In this document: piece after piece, positions 56,400 to 64,000 of the stretch
How the letters are laid out: each line of letters opens with the position of its first letter
How positions within the stretch are numbered: the first letter of the stretch is position 1
NCBI RefSeq assembly: GCF_016654005.1
Contig: NZ_JAEPWN010000003.1
Span: 62,001-126,000, forward strand
From: Brevundimonas nasdae
GTDB lineage: Bacteria; Pseudomonadota; Alphaproteobacteria; Caulobacterales; Caulobacteraceae
Direction: 5' to 3'
DNA: 64,000 nucleotides
Translations under genes and position numbers: made by a program
The notes under the pieces: model-generated
Databases searched by the model: none
Told to the model about the DNA's origin: nothing
Seen by the model: only the letters and a program-made list of their open reading frames with translations

Positions 56400-57895
56400 C
56401 AAGCAGCCTTTTCTTTTTGGGCTATCGCCTCGCGCGCGGCGCTCGGCTGCATGAGCCCGTTGTCTTCTTGGGCTATCGCCTCGCGCGCGGCGCTCGGCTG
56501 CATGAGCCCGTTGGGTGCGACCAGTCGGCCATGCAGACTGTTCTGCTGGCCCAGGATGATTTCGACCGGAACGATCTGGCCGATCAGATGATCCGCGTCA
56601 TCGACGTGGACCGACTGCAGATATGGGGATCGCCCTATCGCCTGGCGACGGTGGGCATGGCGCCCCTTGCGGTCGAACAGGACATTCAGGGTCTTTCCCG
56701 CCTGAGATTCATTGAAGGCGGTCTGCTGTTCGGTCAGCAGCGCGATCAGGCGGTGCAGCCGCTCCTTGGCCACCTCCGGCTCGACCTGTTTGCCCATGCC
56801 CGCCGCCGGCGTGCCGGGGCGCGGCGAATACATGAAGGCGAAGGCCCCCGCGTAGTTCACGCGCCGCACCAGATCCAGCGTGTCCTCGAACTCCCTGTCC
56901 GTCTCTCCAGGGAAGCCGACGATGAAATCGCCAGCCAGCGCCATGTCGGGCCGCGCCTGACGGATGCGGTCGATCAGGTCGAAATATTTCTGGCGCCCGT
57001 GCTTCCTGTTCATCAGCCGCAGAATGCGGTCCGACCCGGCCTGAACCGGCAGGTGCAGATAGGGCATCAGGGCGTCCAGATCGGCATGGGCGGCGATCAG
57101 GTCGTCGCTCATGTCGTTGGGGTGGCTGGTCGTATAGCGGATGCGGTCCAGGCCGGGGATCTCAGCCAGGGCGTAGGCCAGCTCGGCCAGGGTCGCCTTC
57201 CTGCCGTCCGCCCGTTCGCCGTCATAGGCGTTGACGTTCTGGCCCAGCAGGGTGACCTCGCGCACGCCGCGATCCGCCAGCTGGCGCGCCTCCTCCAGCA
57301 CCGAGGCCAGGGGGCGCGACCATTCGGCGCCGCGCGTATAGGGCACAACGCAGAAGGTGCAGAACTTGTCGCAACCCTCCTGCACGGTCAGGAAGGCGGT
57401 CGGCCCCTTGGTCCCGCGCGCCGCCGGCAGGGAATCGAACTTGTCGTTTGGGGCGAAGTCGGCGCCGATCCGCTCGCCCCGCGCCCGCGCCGTGCGGGTC
57501 AGCAGTTCGGGCAGCTGGTGATAAGCCTGCGGCCCGACGACGATGTCGACGGCGGGCTGGCGTTTCATGATCTCCTCGCCCTCGGCCTGGGCGACGCAGC
57601 CGGCGACGGCGATGGTCATGTCCCCGCCGGTCTCGCGCTTGATGTCGCGCAGCTCGCGCATCTTGCCCAGTTCGGAATAGACCTTTTCCGCCGCCTTCTC
57701 GCGGATGTGGCAGGTGTTCAGGATGACGAAGTCGGCCTCGGCCACATCCTCCGTCGTCGCATAGCCCAGCGGGCGCAGGACATCGGCCATGCGCTCTGAG
57801 TCATAGACATTCATCTGACAGCCGTAGGTCTTGATGAACAGACGCTTGGGCGCATCCGTCGCCTCGACCGGCTGGGGTCGCAGGGTGTCGCTCAT
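56399..57895 (-). CDS. miaB: tRNA-2-methylthio-N6-dimethylallyladenosine synthase MiaB, with repeated tail
   Basis: MiaB adds the 2-methylthio group to i6A37 of tRNA using two [4Fe-4S] clusters. The 498-residue protein has the N-terminal cluster motif ([20 protein letters not shown]), the radical SAM motif [18 protein letters not shown] and a TRAM domain ending near [12 protein letters not shown] and LHGRLVA. Beyond it the C-terminus carries two copies of [15 protein letters not shown], created by a 51-bp in-frame tandem duplication, and ends QKEKAA. That tail is absent from typical family architecture. Its own upstream neighbour is fur, 54 bases away. Confidence 0.95.
   Translation of the reverse strand: MSDTLRPQPVEATDAPKRLFIKTYGCQMNVYDSERMADVLRPLGYATTEDVAEADFVILNTCHIREKAAEKVYSELGKMRELRDIKRETGGDMTIAVAGCVAQAEGEEIMKRQPAVDIVVGPQAYHQLPELLTRTARARGERIGADFAPNDKFDSLPAARGTKGPTAFLTVQEGCDKFCTFCVVPYTRGAEWSRPLASVLEEARQLADRGVREVTLLGQNVNAYDGERADGRKATLAELAYALAEIPGLDRIRYTTSHPNDMSDDLIAAHADLDALMPYLHLPVQAGSDRILRLMNRKHGRQKYFDLIDRIRQARPDMALAGDFIVGFPGETDREFEDTLDLVRRVNYAGAFAFMYSPRPGTPAAGMGKQVEPEVAKERLHRLIALLTEQQTAFNESQAGKTLNVLFDRKGRHAHRRQAIGRSPYLQSVHVDDADHLIGQIVPVEIILGQQNSLHGRLVAPNGLMQPSAAREAIAQEDNGLMQPSAAREAIAQKEKAA
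56412..56513. repeat. 51-bp in-frame tandem duplication at the 3' end of miaB
   Basis: Positions 56412-56462 and 56463-56513 are two adjacent copies, identical at 50 of 51 bases (56416 T versus 56467 C). The period is 17 codons, so the frame is kept and the protein tail is repeated. The unit is very GC-rich in the middle and lies at the start of phoH's upstream region. Confidence 0.93.
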
Positions 57896-57949
57896 GGTCG
57901 GCTTATGATCGCCCAGGCGGGCGACGACAAGGCGGACGCGATGACGCGA

Positions 57950-58435
57950 TCAGCCCGCGTCGACATCAGCCGGATCGACCCGCGCGGCGTGGCGGGTGAA
58001 GATCAGGCCTTCGCGCTTGGACGGCTCGGCGCCCTCGATCGGCACGCCGTAAAGCTCAAGCTTGTGGCCGATCAGCTGGAAGCCCAGGCGCTCGGCGATC
58101 TCGGACTTCAGGCGCTCGATCTCGGCGTCGAAGAACTCGATCACTTCACCGGTCTTGGTGTCGATCAGGTGGTCGTGGTGGTCGTCGCCCGCCTCTTCAT
58201 AGCGGCTGCGGCCGTCGCCGAAGTCGTGCTTCTCGACCACGCCTGCCTCTTCGAACAGGCGCACGGTGCGATAGACGGTGGCGATGGAGATGTGCGGATC
58301 AATGGCCGAGGCGCGGCGGTACAGCTCCTCGACATCGGGGTGGTCATCGGCGTTCGACAGCACCCGGGCGATCACCCGGCGCTGTTCGGTCATGCGCATG
58401 CCGCGGTCGGCGCAAAGTTTTTCGATCCGGTCCAT
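57950..58435 (-). CDS. fur: Fur-family transcriptional regulator
   Basis: A 161-residue metalloregulator: winged helix (MRMTEQRRVIARVLSNADDH, SIATVYRTVRLFEEAGVVEK) and a dimerisation domain with the metal-site histidines in DDHHDHLIDTKTGEVIEFFD. The CxxC normally placed after DHLI is replaced by DTKT, so the structural cysteine site is absent, as in many alphaproteobacterial Fur/Mur proteins. It could sense iron or manganese. It ends 54 bases before miaB. Confidence 0.93.
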   Translation of the reverse strand: MDRIEKLCADRGMRMTEQRRVIARVLSNADDHPDVEELYRRASAIDPHISIATVYRTVRLFEEAGVVEKHDFGDGRSRYEEAGDDHHDHLIDTKTGEVIEFFDAEIERLKSEIAERLGFQLIGHKLELYGVPIEGAEPSKREGLIFTRHAARVDPADVDAG

Positions 58436-58494
58436 GCCCCTAGAATAGGCATTTGGAACGCATCAGGGAAGCGTGACCTTGCCCCTTTCGGCTT

Positions 58495-58911
58495 TCACGA
58501 CGCCGCGAGGTCCAGCGCCAGCACCAGGGCGTCGGTCCGCCCGCCGTCCGGGGCCGCATAATAGGCTTTCCGCCGTCCGATCTGACCGAAGCCTGCGCGT
58601 TCATAAAGGGCGCGGGCGGCGACATTATCCTCGGCCACTTCAAGGAACAGGCGCACGGCCCCAGCCTGCGCCGCCGCAATCGCCCCCTGCCCCACCAGAC
58701 GCCCGCCCAGACCGGCGCGACGGGCGGACGGGCGCACGGCCAGGGTCAGGATCTCGGCCTCGTCCAGCACGACGCGAATCAGGATGAAGCCGTCCGCCTC
58801 CTCGACCGCGAACACGCCCGGCTGATCCAGCAGGTCCGCGAACTCAACCTCGCTCCAGGGCGCAGCGAAGGCCTGGGCGTGCAGGGAAGCCAGACGGGCG
58901 GGCGCGGTCAT
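58495..58911 (-). CDS. rimI: Ribosomal protein S18 alanine N-acetyltransferase RimI
   Basis: A 138-residue GNAT protein with the acetyl-CoA loop (LAVRPSARRAGLGGRLVGQG) and the C-terminal ARALYERAGFGQIGRRKAYY. RimI acetylates the S18 N-terminus. Its ATG overlaps the tsaB stop by 4 bases, the classic tsaB-rimI pairing. Confidence 0.93.
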   Translation of the reverse strand: MTAPARLASLHAQAFAAPWSEVEFADLLDQPGVFAVEEADGFILIRVVLDEAEILTLAVRPSARRAGLGGRLVGQGAIAAAQAGAVRLFLEVAEDNVAARALYERAGFGQIGRRKAYYAAPDGGRTDALVLALDLAAS

Positions 58912-59600
58912 GTGGCGGTCGGGGGCGCGGGCTGGCGCGGCTGGCCCGGCAGGCGGCTGGGCGGGGTGGCGTCGGGCGCCCGCAGATAAAGCGGTTTGGG
59001 CAGATCCGTCGCCGGATCAGCCGCCGCCGCCAGCCGCGCGAGGGCCTCGGGCGAGGGGGCGACGCGGTCGTCCAGCAGCGCGTGTTTCACATCGGGGAAG
59101 GCGTCGATCAGCACAGGCGCGCCATTGCCGACCAGACGCACATCGGGGCCAAGCGCGGCGACCCGTTGCGCGGCCTCCTCCAGCGTCAGGGCCTCATCCG
59201 GGCCAGCGGCGAGGCCGTTCACAAACAGCTTGATGTAAACCTGCCCCCGCCGCGCATCGATCAGGGCGGCGACGGGCGATCCGTCCTCGGGCAATGATCC
59301 CGCCAGACCGTCCAGCGCCGAGATGCCGACCACCGGCCGGTCCAGCGCCGCGCCCAGACCCTGGGCGAAGGCCAATCCGACCCGCAAGCCCGTGAACGAC
59401 CCCGGCCCGACCGTGACGCCGATCCGGTCCAGCGCGTCGAAACCGCCGCCTGCTTCTGCGACCACATCGCGCACCACGCCGCCCAGGCGTTCCTGATGCC
59501 CCTTGGTCATGGGCAGGAATTGCGCCGCCAGCAGCCGGGCGTCCTCGAACACCGCCGCCGTGCAGGCGCCCAGCGCCGTATCAATAACCAGAAGTCTCAT
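58908..59600 (-). CDS. tsaB: tRNA threonylcarbamoyladenosine biosynthesis protein TsaB
   Basis: A 230-residue ASKHA-fold protein that partners TsaD in t6A37 synthesis. The N-terminus MRLLVIDTALGACTAAVFED and the segment VTVGPGSFTGLRVGLAFAQG are typical. Head of the minus-strand run tsaB-rimI-fur-miaB-phoH-ybeY-lnt; nfu lies just upstream at 59655. Confidence 0.94.
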   Translation of the reverse strand: MRLLVIDTALGACTAAVFEDARLLAAQFLPMTKGHQERLGGVVRDVVAEAGGGFDALDRIGVTVGPGSFTGLRVGLAFAQGLGAALDRPVVGISALDGLAGSLPEDGSPVAALIDARRGQVYIKLFVNGLAAGPDEALTLEEAAQRVAALGPDVRLVGNGAPVLIDAFPDVKHALLDDRVAPSPEALARLAAAADPATDLPKPLYLRAPDATPPSRLPGQPRQPAPPTAT

Positions 59601-59654
59601 GCCGCGTCTTTTAGGCGGACTGGAGAAGAAGCTCCAACACGCCAGACCGTCAGA

Positions 59655-60215
59655 TCAGATCGTCTGCTCGACCCGCGTCACTTCGGGCACATAGTGGCGC
59701 ATCATCTGCTCCACGCCCGCCTTCAGCGTCGCCGACGACGACGGACAGCCCGAACAGGCGCCGCGCATCCGCAGGTTCAGCACGCCGGTCTCCTCGTCGA
59801 ACGAGTCGAACAGGATGTCGCCGCCGTCCTGGGCCACCGCCGGGCGGATGCGGCTGTCCAGCAGCGCCTTGATCTCGGTGATGATTTCGCTGTCGCCCTC
59901 GGCATGGCCGTCGGCGTCCGCCTCGACGCCGCGCGTCAGGGGCTGGCCCGAGACGAAATGGTCCATGATGACGCCCAGGATCGGCGCCTTCATCTCCGAC
60001 CAGTCGGGTCCGCGCTCGTGGCGTGTCACCGAGACATAGTCCATGCCGAACATCACGCCGTCGACGCCTTCCAGCTCGAACAGGGCCTCGGCCAGGGGCG
60101 AGGCAGTCGCCTCGTCGATGGTGCGGTACTCCAGCGTGGCGAGCGGCGAAACCTCGCGCCCCGGCAGGAACTTCAGCGCATTGGGATTGGGCGTGGGTTC
60201 GGTCTGGATGAACAT
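59655..60215 (-). CDS. Nfu-type iron-sulfur cluster carrier
   Basis: A 186-residue protein with the Nfu N-domain (MFIQTEPTPNPNALKFLPGR) and the NifU C-domain with the cluster-binding CSGC in RMRGACSGCPSSSATLKAGV. It passes [4Fe-4S] clusters to apo-enzymes such as radical SAM proteins; MiaB, a cluster enzyme, lies in the same region. ATG 60215 is chosen. Confidence 0.94.
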   Translation of the reverse strand: MFIQTEPTPNPNALKFLPGREVSPLATLEYRTIDEATASPLAEALFELEGVDGVMFGMDYVSVTRHERGPDWSEMKAPILGVIMDHFVSGQPLTRGVEADADGHAEGDSEIITEIKALLDSRIRPAVAQDGGDILFDSFDEETGVLNLRMRGACSGCPSSSATLKAGVEQMMRHYVPEVTRVEQTI

Positions 60216-60263
60216 GGGCGGGAGATGCGCTCGCTCCCGCCCCGTTTCAAGGTCCAAAGACGC

Positions 60264-61829
60264 CTAGCGCTTTTTCAAGCCGCCCAGGATGCCGCGCATC
60301 AGCTCACGGGTCAGGGTCGTGCCCGCCGTGCGCAACACAGATGTGGTCAGGGCCTCAAGCGGCGTCTGGCGGGTGGAGGCACGCTTGGCGGGGGTCGTTG
60401 CACGCGGTGCAGGCTTGGGGGCCGCCCTGGCCTGTTCACGCGCCTGCACCTGGGCCGCCTTGGCGTCCAGCTTGGCCTGAGCCTCCGCAGCCTTGGCGGC
60501 GTCCGCCTGCGCCTTGGCCTGGGCGGCGGCCTGATCGGACGCGGCATGGCGGGCGTTGAGAATCTCCTCGGCGGACTCACGGTTCACCGCGACATCATAG
60601 CGCGTGCCGACAGGGCTGGCGGCGATGGTGGCGGCACGCTCGGCGTCCGTCGCCGGGCCCAGACGCGAGTCCGGTGGCCTGATCTTGGTGCGGGCCACCA
60701 CGGTCGGCGCGCCCTTTTCGTCCAGCACCGACACCAGGGCCTCGCCCACGCCCAAGGCCTGAATGGCTTCGGCGGTGTTGAAGGCGGGATTGGCGCGGAA
60801 GCTTTGGGAGGCGGCCTTCAAACCCTTCTGGTCCGACGGCGTATAGGCGCGCAGCGCATGCTGGATGCGGTTGCCCAGCTGGGCCAGGACGCTGTCGGGA
60901 ATATCCGCCGGGTTCTGGGTCACGAAATAGACGCCGACGCCCTTGGACCGGATCAGGCGCACGACCTGTTCGACCTTCTCCAGCAGGGCCTTGGGCGCGT
61001 CATTGAACAGCAGGTGGGCTTCGTCGAAGAAGAAGACCATGCGCGGTTTGTCCGGGTCGCCGATCTCGGGCAGGCGCTCGAACAGCTCCGACAGCAGCCA
61101 CAGCAGGAAGGCCGCATACAGGCGCGGGCTGTTCATCAGACGCGTGGAATCCAGCACATTGACCTGGCCCCGTCCGTCCAGGCCGGTGCGGATCATGTCC
61201 TCAAGCTTCAGCGCAGGTTCGCCGAAGAAGGCGCCGCCGCCTTCCTGTTCGACCTGCAGCAGGGCGCGCTGGATCGAGGCGATGGAGGCGGGGGCGACGT
61301 TGCCGACCTCGCGACCGATGCGGTCGGCGTTCTCGCCCACATAGGCCAGAAGGCTGCGCAGGTCGCCGATGTCCAGCAGCAGCAGGCCTTCCTTGTCCGC
61401 GACATGGAAGACCACCGTCAGCACGCCTTCCTGAACCTCGTTCAGGTTCAGCATCCGGGCCATCAGCACGGGGCCGATCTCGGACATGGTGGCGCGGATC
61501 GGGTGGCCCTTCTGGCCGTACAGGTCCCAGAAGACGGTGGGCGCGGCGCGCGGGGTCAAAGTCAGGCCCATGTCGGCGGCGCGGGCGATCAGCTTGTCGT
61601 TAGGCGCTCCCGGCTGGGAGATGCCCGACAGGTCGCCCTTCACGTCCGCGCAGAAGACCGGAACCCCGGCGTCGGAGAAGCCCTGGGCCATGATCTGCAG
61701 GGTGACCGTCTTGCCGGTGCCGGTGGCGCCCGCGACGACGCCGTGGCGGTTGGCGCGGTTCAACAGAAGATTTTCCGGCGCATTGGCGTCGGACTGGCCA
61801 AGAAACAGGCCGGAAGGCGTATCGGACAT
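60264..61829 (-). CDS. HerA-like helicase/ATPase (DUF853, YjgR type)
   Basis: A 521-residue P-loop ATPase. Walker A is in HGVVAGATGTGKTVTLQIMA and Walker B in MVFFFDEAHLLFND, with VYFVTQNPADIPDSVLAQLG as the sensor-like segment. The C-terminal 100 residues are Ala/Lys/Gln-rich and probably coiled. The family is widespread; a DNA-handling function is presumed, not shown. ATG 61829 (MSDTPSGLFLG) is chosen. Confidence 0.9.
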   Translation of the reverse strand: MSDTPSGLFLGQSDANAPENLLLNRANRHGVVAGATGTGKTVTLQIMAQGFSDAGVPVFCADVKGDLSGISQPGAPNDKLIARAADMGLTLTPRAAPTVFWDLYGQKGHPIRATMSEIGPVLMARMLNLNEVQEGVLTVVFHVADKEGLLLLDIGDLRSLLAYVGENADRIGREVGNVAPASIASIQRALLQVEQEGGGAFFGEPALKLEDMIRTGLDGRGQVNVLDSTRLMNSPRLYAAFLLWLLSELFERLPEIGDPDKPRMVFFFDEAHLLFNDAPKALLEKVEQVVRLIRSKGVGVYFVTQNPADIPDSVLAQLGNRIQHALRAYTPSDQKGLKAASQSFRANPAFNTAEAIQALGVGEALVSVLDEKGAPTVVARTKIRPPDSRLGPATDAERAATIAASPVGTRYDVAVNRESAEEILNARHAASDQAAAQAKAQADAAKAAEAQAKLDAKAAQVQAREQARAAPKPAPRATTPAKRASTRQTPLEALTTSVLRTAGTTLTRELMRGILGGLKKR

Positions 61830-61925
61830 GCAAGTCTCCGGGAGCGTCACGACAAGGTCTAGCGCGATAAATCCCGGGCCGGAACAGTGATTGACGTCAC
61901 GATCTGTCAAGTCGATGACTGGGGG

Positions 61926-63065
61926 ATGGAAACACCGATCACAACCCCGGCGCCCGCTGCTTCACGCAACGCCCTGGCGATCATCGCGACCGTCGCCGCA
62001 GGCGCCGCCGTCTATTGGCTCAGAGACATTCTGACGCCGCTGGCCATGGCCCTGTTCCTGCTGATCATGATCGACGGGGTGAAGCGTTCGATCGCCGCGC
62101 GCACGCCGCTGGACGACCGCTGGGCCGGGATCGCGGCCCTGACCCTGGTGGTTCTGGGCTTCTTCGCCTCCATCGGCATCATCGTGAACGGCGCGGCGGG
62201 CTTCTTCGGCGAGGCGTCCGGCGTGTCCCAGAATCTGGGGCCGCGCATCGACCAGATCATCCACGACAGCTATGGCCTGTTCCATCTGGCCAATCCGCCC
62301 AAGACGCAGGACCTGATCAACGGCGTCGATCTGCGGTCCTATCTGGCCTCCGCCGCCTTTCAGGCCCAGGGCGTCGTCTCCAGCGCCTTCTTCGTCCTGA
62401 TCTATCTGGGCTTTCTTCTGGCCTCGCAGATGGGCTTCCAGCGCAAGGTGGTCGGCATGTTCCCCTTCAAGGCCCAGCGGGACGAGGCCGTGGCCATCTT
62501 CCAGCGCGTTCGCGGCGGGGTCGAGGGCTATATCTGGGTTCAGGCCGTCACGGGCGTGATGGTCTGCGCCGTGGCCTGGGCTCTGATGCGGGCCGTCGGG
62601 CTTCAGAACGCCGAGTTCTGGACCTTCGTCATCTTCATCGTCGGCTTCATCCCCATGCTGGGCGGCGCCATTGCGGGCCTGGCCCCGCCTCTGTTCGCCC
62701 TGGTGCAGTTCGAAAGCTACTGGCCAGCCCTGATCCTGCTGGTGGGCCTGCAGATCATCCTGTTCGTGGTCGGCAATTTCATCCAGCCCCGCATGCAGGG
62801 CGACAACCAGAACATCGACCCGGTGGTGGTGCTGCTGGCCCTGGCCTTCTGGGGCAAGCTGTGGGGCGTGGTCGGCATGTTCCTGTCCACGCCGCTGGCC
62901 GTCATGGCCATGGCGATCCTGGCCGAGTTCAAGGGATCACGCTGGATGGCGGTGCTGCTGTCGGGCGACGGCAACCCTTACGCCGAGGAGAGCAAGGCCA
63001 GGCGCGCCAAGCCTGTCCGCAAACCGAAAAAGTCCCCGCCGAAAGCCGCCGAAGCCGCCGACTGA
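61926..63065 (+). CDS. AI-2E family transporter-like membrane protein
   Basis: A 379-residue membrane protein with about seven or eight hydrophobic segments and the family features VLIYLGFLLASQMGFQRKVV and GFIPMLGGAIAGLAPPLFAL, with GNFIQPRMQGDNQNIDPVVV. Members are called AI-2E transporters (TqsA/PerM), with export or antiport roles that are often unproven. The C-terminal tail is Lys/Pro/Ala-rich. ATG 61926 (METPITTPA) is preferred. It diverges from the HerA-like gene. Confidence 0.9.
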   Translation: METPITTPAPAASRNALAIIATVAAGAAVYWLRDILTPLAMALFLLIMIDGVKRSIAARTPLDDRWAGIAALTLVVLGFFASIGIIVNGAAGFFGEASGVSQNLGPRIDQIIHDSYGLFHLANPPKTQDLINGVDLRSYLASAAFQAQGVVSSAFFVLIYLGFLLASQMGFQRKVVGMFPFKAQRDEAVAIFQRVRGGVEGYIWVQAVTGVMVCAVAWALMRAVGLQNAEFWTFVIFIVGFIPMLGGAIAGLAPPLFALVQFESYWPALILLVGLQIILFVVGNFIQPRMQGDNQNIDPVVVLLALAFWGKLWGVVGMFLSTPLAVMAMAILAEFKGSRWMAVLLSGDGNPYAEESKARRAKPVRKPKKSPPKAAEAAD

Positions 63066-63235
63066 GCACCTGCGGCGCCCAGTCGCACATATTCTCGAAA
63101 AATGTCGCAACGGGCGCCCTTGAACCGCCGGATTGTTTCACCACCTTAGCCTCAACGCCGCGGTGACCCTCCCCTCCGAACCGCGGTGGATGCGAGACCG
63201 GCGCGCCCTCCCCTCCCCAAGCGTCGGCCCGCGCA

Positions 63236-63274
63236 GGCCGCCGAGCTTCCCCTAGCTCGGCGGCCTTCTCGTTT
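63236..63274 (+). terminator. Hairpin terminator in the gap before the glutamate dehydrogenase gene
   Basis: An 11-bp perfect stem (63236-63246 with 63255-63265) with an 8-base loop, followed by TTCTCGTTT. It most likely ends the AI-2E transporter transcript. The 377-base gap (63066-63442) also holds an 8-of-9 inverted repeat around CCGCGGT (63157-63189) and a direct repeat of CCCTCCCCTCC at 63167 and 63206; I see no gene in it. Confidence 0.75.
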
Positions 63275-63307
63275 GCGGCGCCGCACAATCATTCCAAGCT
63301 TAACGAC

Positions 63308-63323
63308 GATCATGAGCATGATC
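63308..63323. promoter_or_regulatory. Short palindrome upstream of the glutamate dehydrogenase gene
   Basis: GATCATG (63308-63314) and CATGATC (63317-63323) form a 7-bp palindrome around AG, 120 bases before the ATG. It may be an operator or the relic of an AGCATGAT-type repeat like that at 5.9 kb. No regulator is known. Confidence 0.3.
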
Positions 63324-63442
63324 TCGCGCGTTCAGCCGTTTTGGGGGCTTTTCCCGCGACCGGACCTGGCCTAGGTCAAATGGGTGGCGCGCCGTCGCGC
63401 CGCTCTTCCTGCGGCCTCGCCGCGTCGCCGAGACAAGTTGAA

Positions 63443-64000
63443 ATGACCGCCCTCGATCCGCGTCCCACCCCAGTCCAGACGATTTCTCTGACGGCTCTGG
63501 AGGCGGCGTTTGCGCGGATCATTGGGTCTGGGCCGGGCGCCTCGGAAAAGGCCTATCTGACCCAGGCGCACGAAGACTACGCCGCCGACGAAACCCCCGA
63601 ACTGGACGGCGAAGACCTGGCCGCCCTGCTGGCGGAATCCTGGAAGGCCGCAGGCGCCTACGCCGCCGGGTCCGCCCCCCTGATCACCGTCGGCCCCCTG
63701 GTCGGCGCGGACGGTCAGACGCTGGACTATAATCTGGTCCGCATCGTCCAGTCGGACGCCCCCTTCCTGGTCGACAGCGTCATGGGGGTTCTGGCCGAAG
63801 CCGGGGTTTCCGTGCGCGCCCTGTTCCACCCGGTGGTCGAGCTTCAGGGCCAGCGCCTGTCCATCATCATGCTGGTCATCGACGGCGTGCCGCAGGAGCG
63901 TCGCGACGCCCTGGGCGAAGGTCTGGCCCAGACCCTGTCCGACGTCCACGCCGCCGTGAACGACCACGAGGCCATGGCCGCCCTGATGCGTCAGGCCCTG
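63443..64000 (+). CDS. NAD-specific glutamate dehydrogenase, large type (N-terminal part)
   Basis: The first 186 codons of a gene cut by the right edge. The N-terminal domain reads LTQAHEDYAADETPELDGED and then YNLVRIVQSDAPFLVDSVMG with VRALFHPVVELQGQRLSIIM, which identifies the ~1600-residue NAD-dependent glutamate dehydrogenase (GdhZ type), converting glutamate to 2-oxoglutarate and ammonium. In Caulobacter this enzyme (GdhZ) also links metabolism to cell division by affecting FtsZ; whether that holds here is not testable from this window. Confidence 0.88.
   Translation, partial: MTALDPRPTPVQTISLTALEAAFARIIGSGPGASEKAYLTQAHEDYAADETPELDGEDLAALLAESWKAAGAYAAGSAPLITVGPLVGADGQTLDYNLVRIVQSDAPFLVDSVMGVLAEAGVSVRALFHPVVELQGQRLSIIMLVIDGVPQERRDALGEGLAQTLSDVHAAVNDHEAMAALMRQAL

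Noticed and set aside
59496..61862. 788-residue plus-strand frame over tsaB, nfu and the HerA-like gene
   Set aside because: It crosses three well-supported minus-strand genes and shows no motif of its own.

Overview
This 64 kb window is a continuous piece of GC-rich alphaproteobacterial chromosome with no plasmid, phage or IS genes. DivL with its tyrosine in the H-box, the ChvI-ChvG-HprK-EIIA-HPr locus, a Fur without the CxxC pair, frequent TTG starts and a partial large NAD-glutamate dehydrogenase point to the Caulobacteraceae, most likely Brevundimonas. That placement is inferred from gene content and sequence style, not from a database search.

Layout. 1-4.2 kb: a cut-off 2-hydroxyacid dehydrogenase, an SH3 protein, fabA-fabB for unsaturated fatty acids, a terminator, then asd behind a Thr/Lys/Met/Ile-rich leader ORF with three mutually exclusive hairpins. 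4.2-11.4 kb (minus): truA, fmt, def, a YciA-type thioesterase and a polysaccharide group (Wza-like lipoprotein, GT4 glycosyltransferase, arabinose-5-phosphate isomerase). 11.6-15.6 kb (plus): otsB-GH15-otsA for trehalose. 15.7-21.7 kb (minus): phytase-like lipoprotein, cobT, two membrane proteins, 3-hydroxybutyryl-CoA dehydrogenase, YggT. 21.8-22 kb: tRNA-Ala(CGC) with a strong promoter. 22-30.9 kb: priA divergent from a transaldolase-like gene, DUF484, a tyrosine recombinase, a second 2-hydroxyacid dehydrogenase, an aspartic protease and an atypical SDR. 30.9-33.7 kb: ahcY behind a perfect 24-bp palindrome, then a BaiN/YhiN flavoprotein. 34-39.7 kb: an unrecognised 572-residue protein and chvI-chvG-hprK-EIIA-ptsH. 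39.8-49.4 kb: lpdA, typA, an OPT transporter, mutM, a zincin and divL. 49.4-60.2 kb (minus): M28 peptidase, flavoprotein, XRE regulator, and the tightly packed tsaB-rimI-fur-miaB-phoH-ybeY-lnt run, with nfu beyond. 60.2-64 kb: HerA-like ATPase, AI-2E family transporter, and the start of the glutamate dehydrogenase.

Most genes are core housekeeping. What stands out lies between or at the ends of genes: the asd leader, the ahcY palindrome, an in-frame 51-bp duplication at the end of miaB, a PriA lacking several zinc-ligand cysteines, and three families of palindromic intergenic repeats. The asd leader is the best candidate for an undescribed regulatory element. I saw no CRISPR array, toxin-antitoxin pair or defence island.
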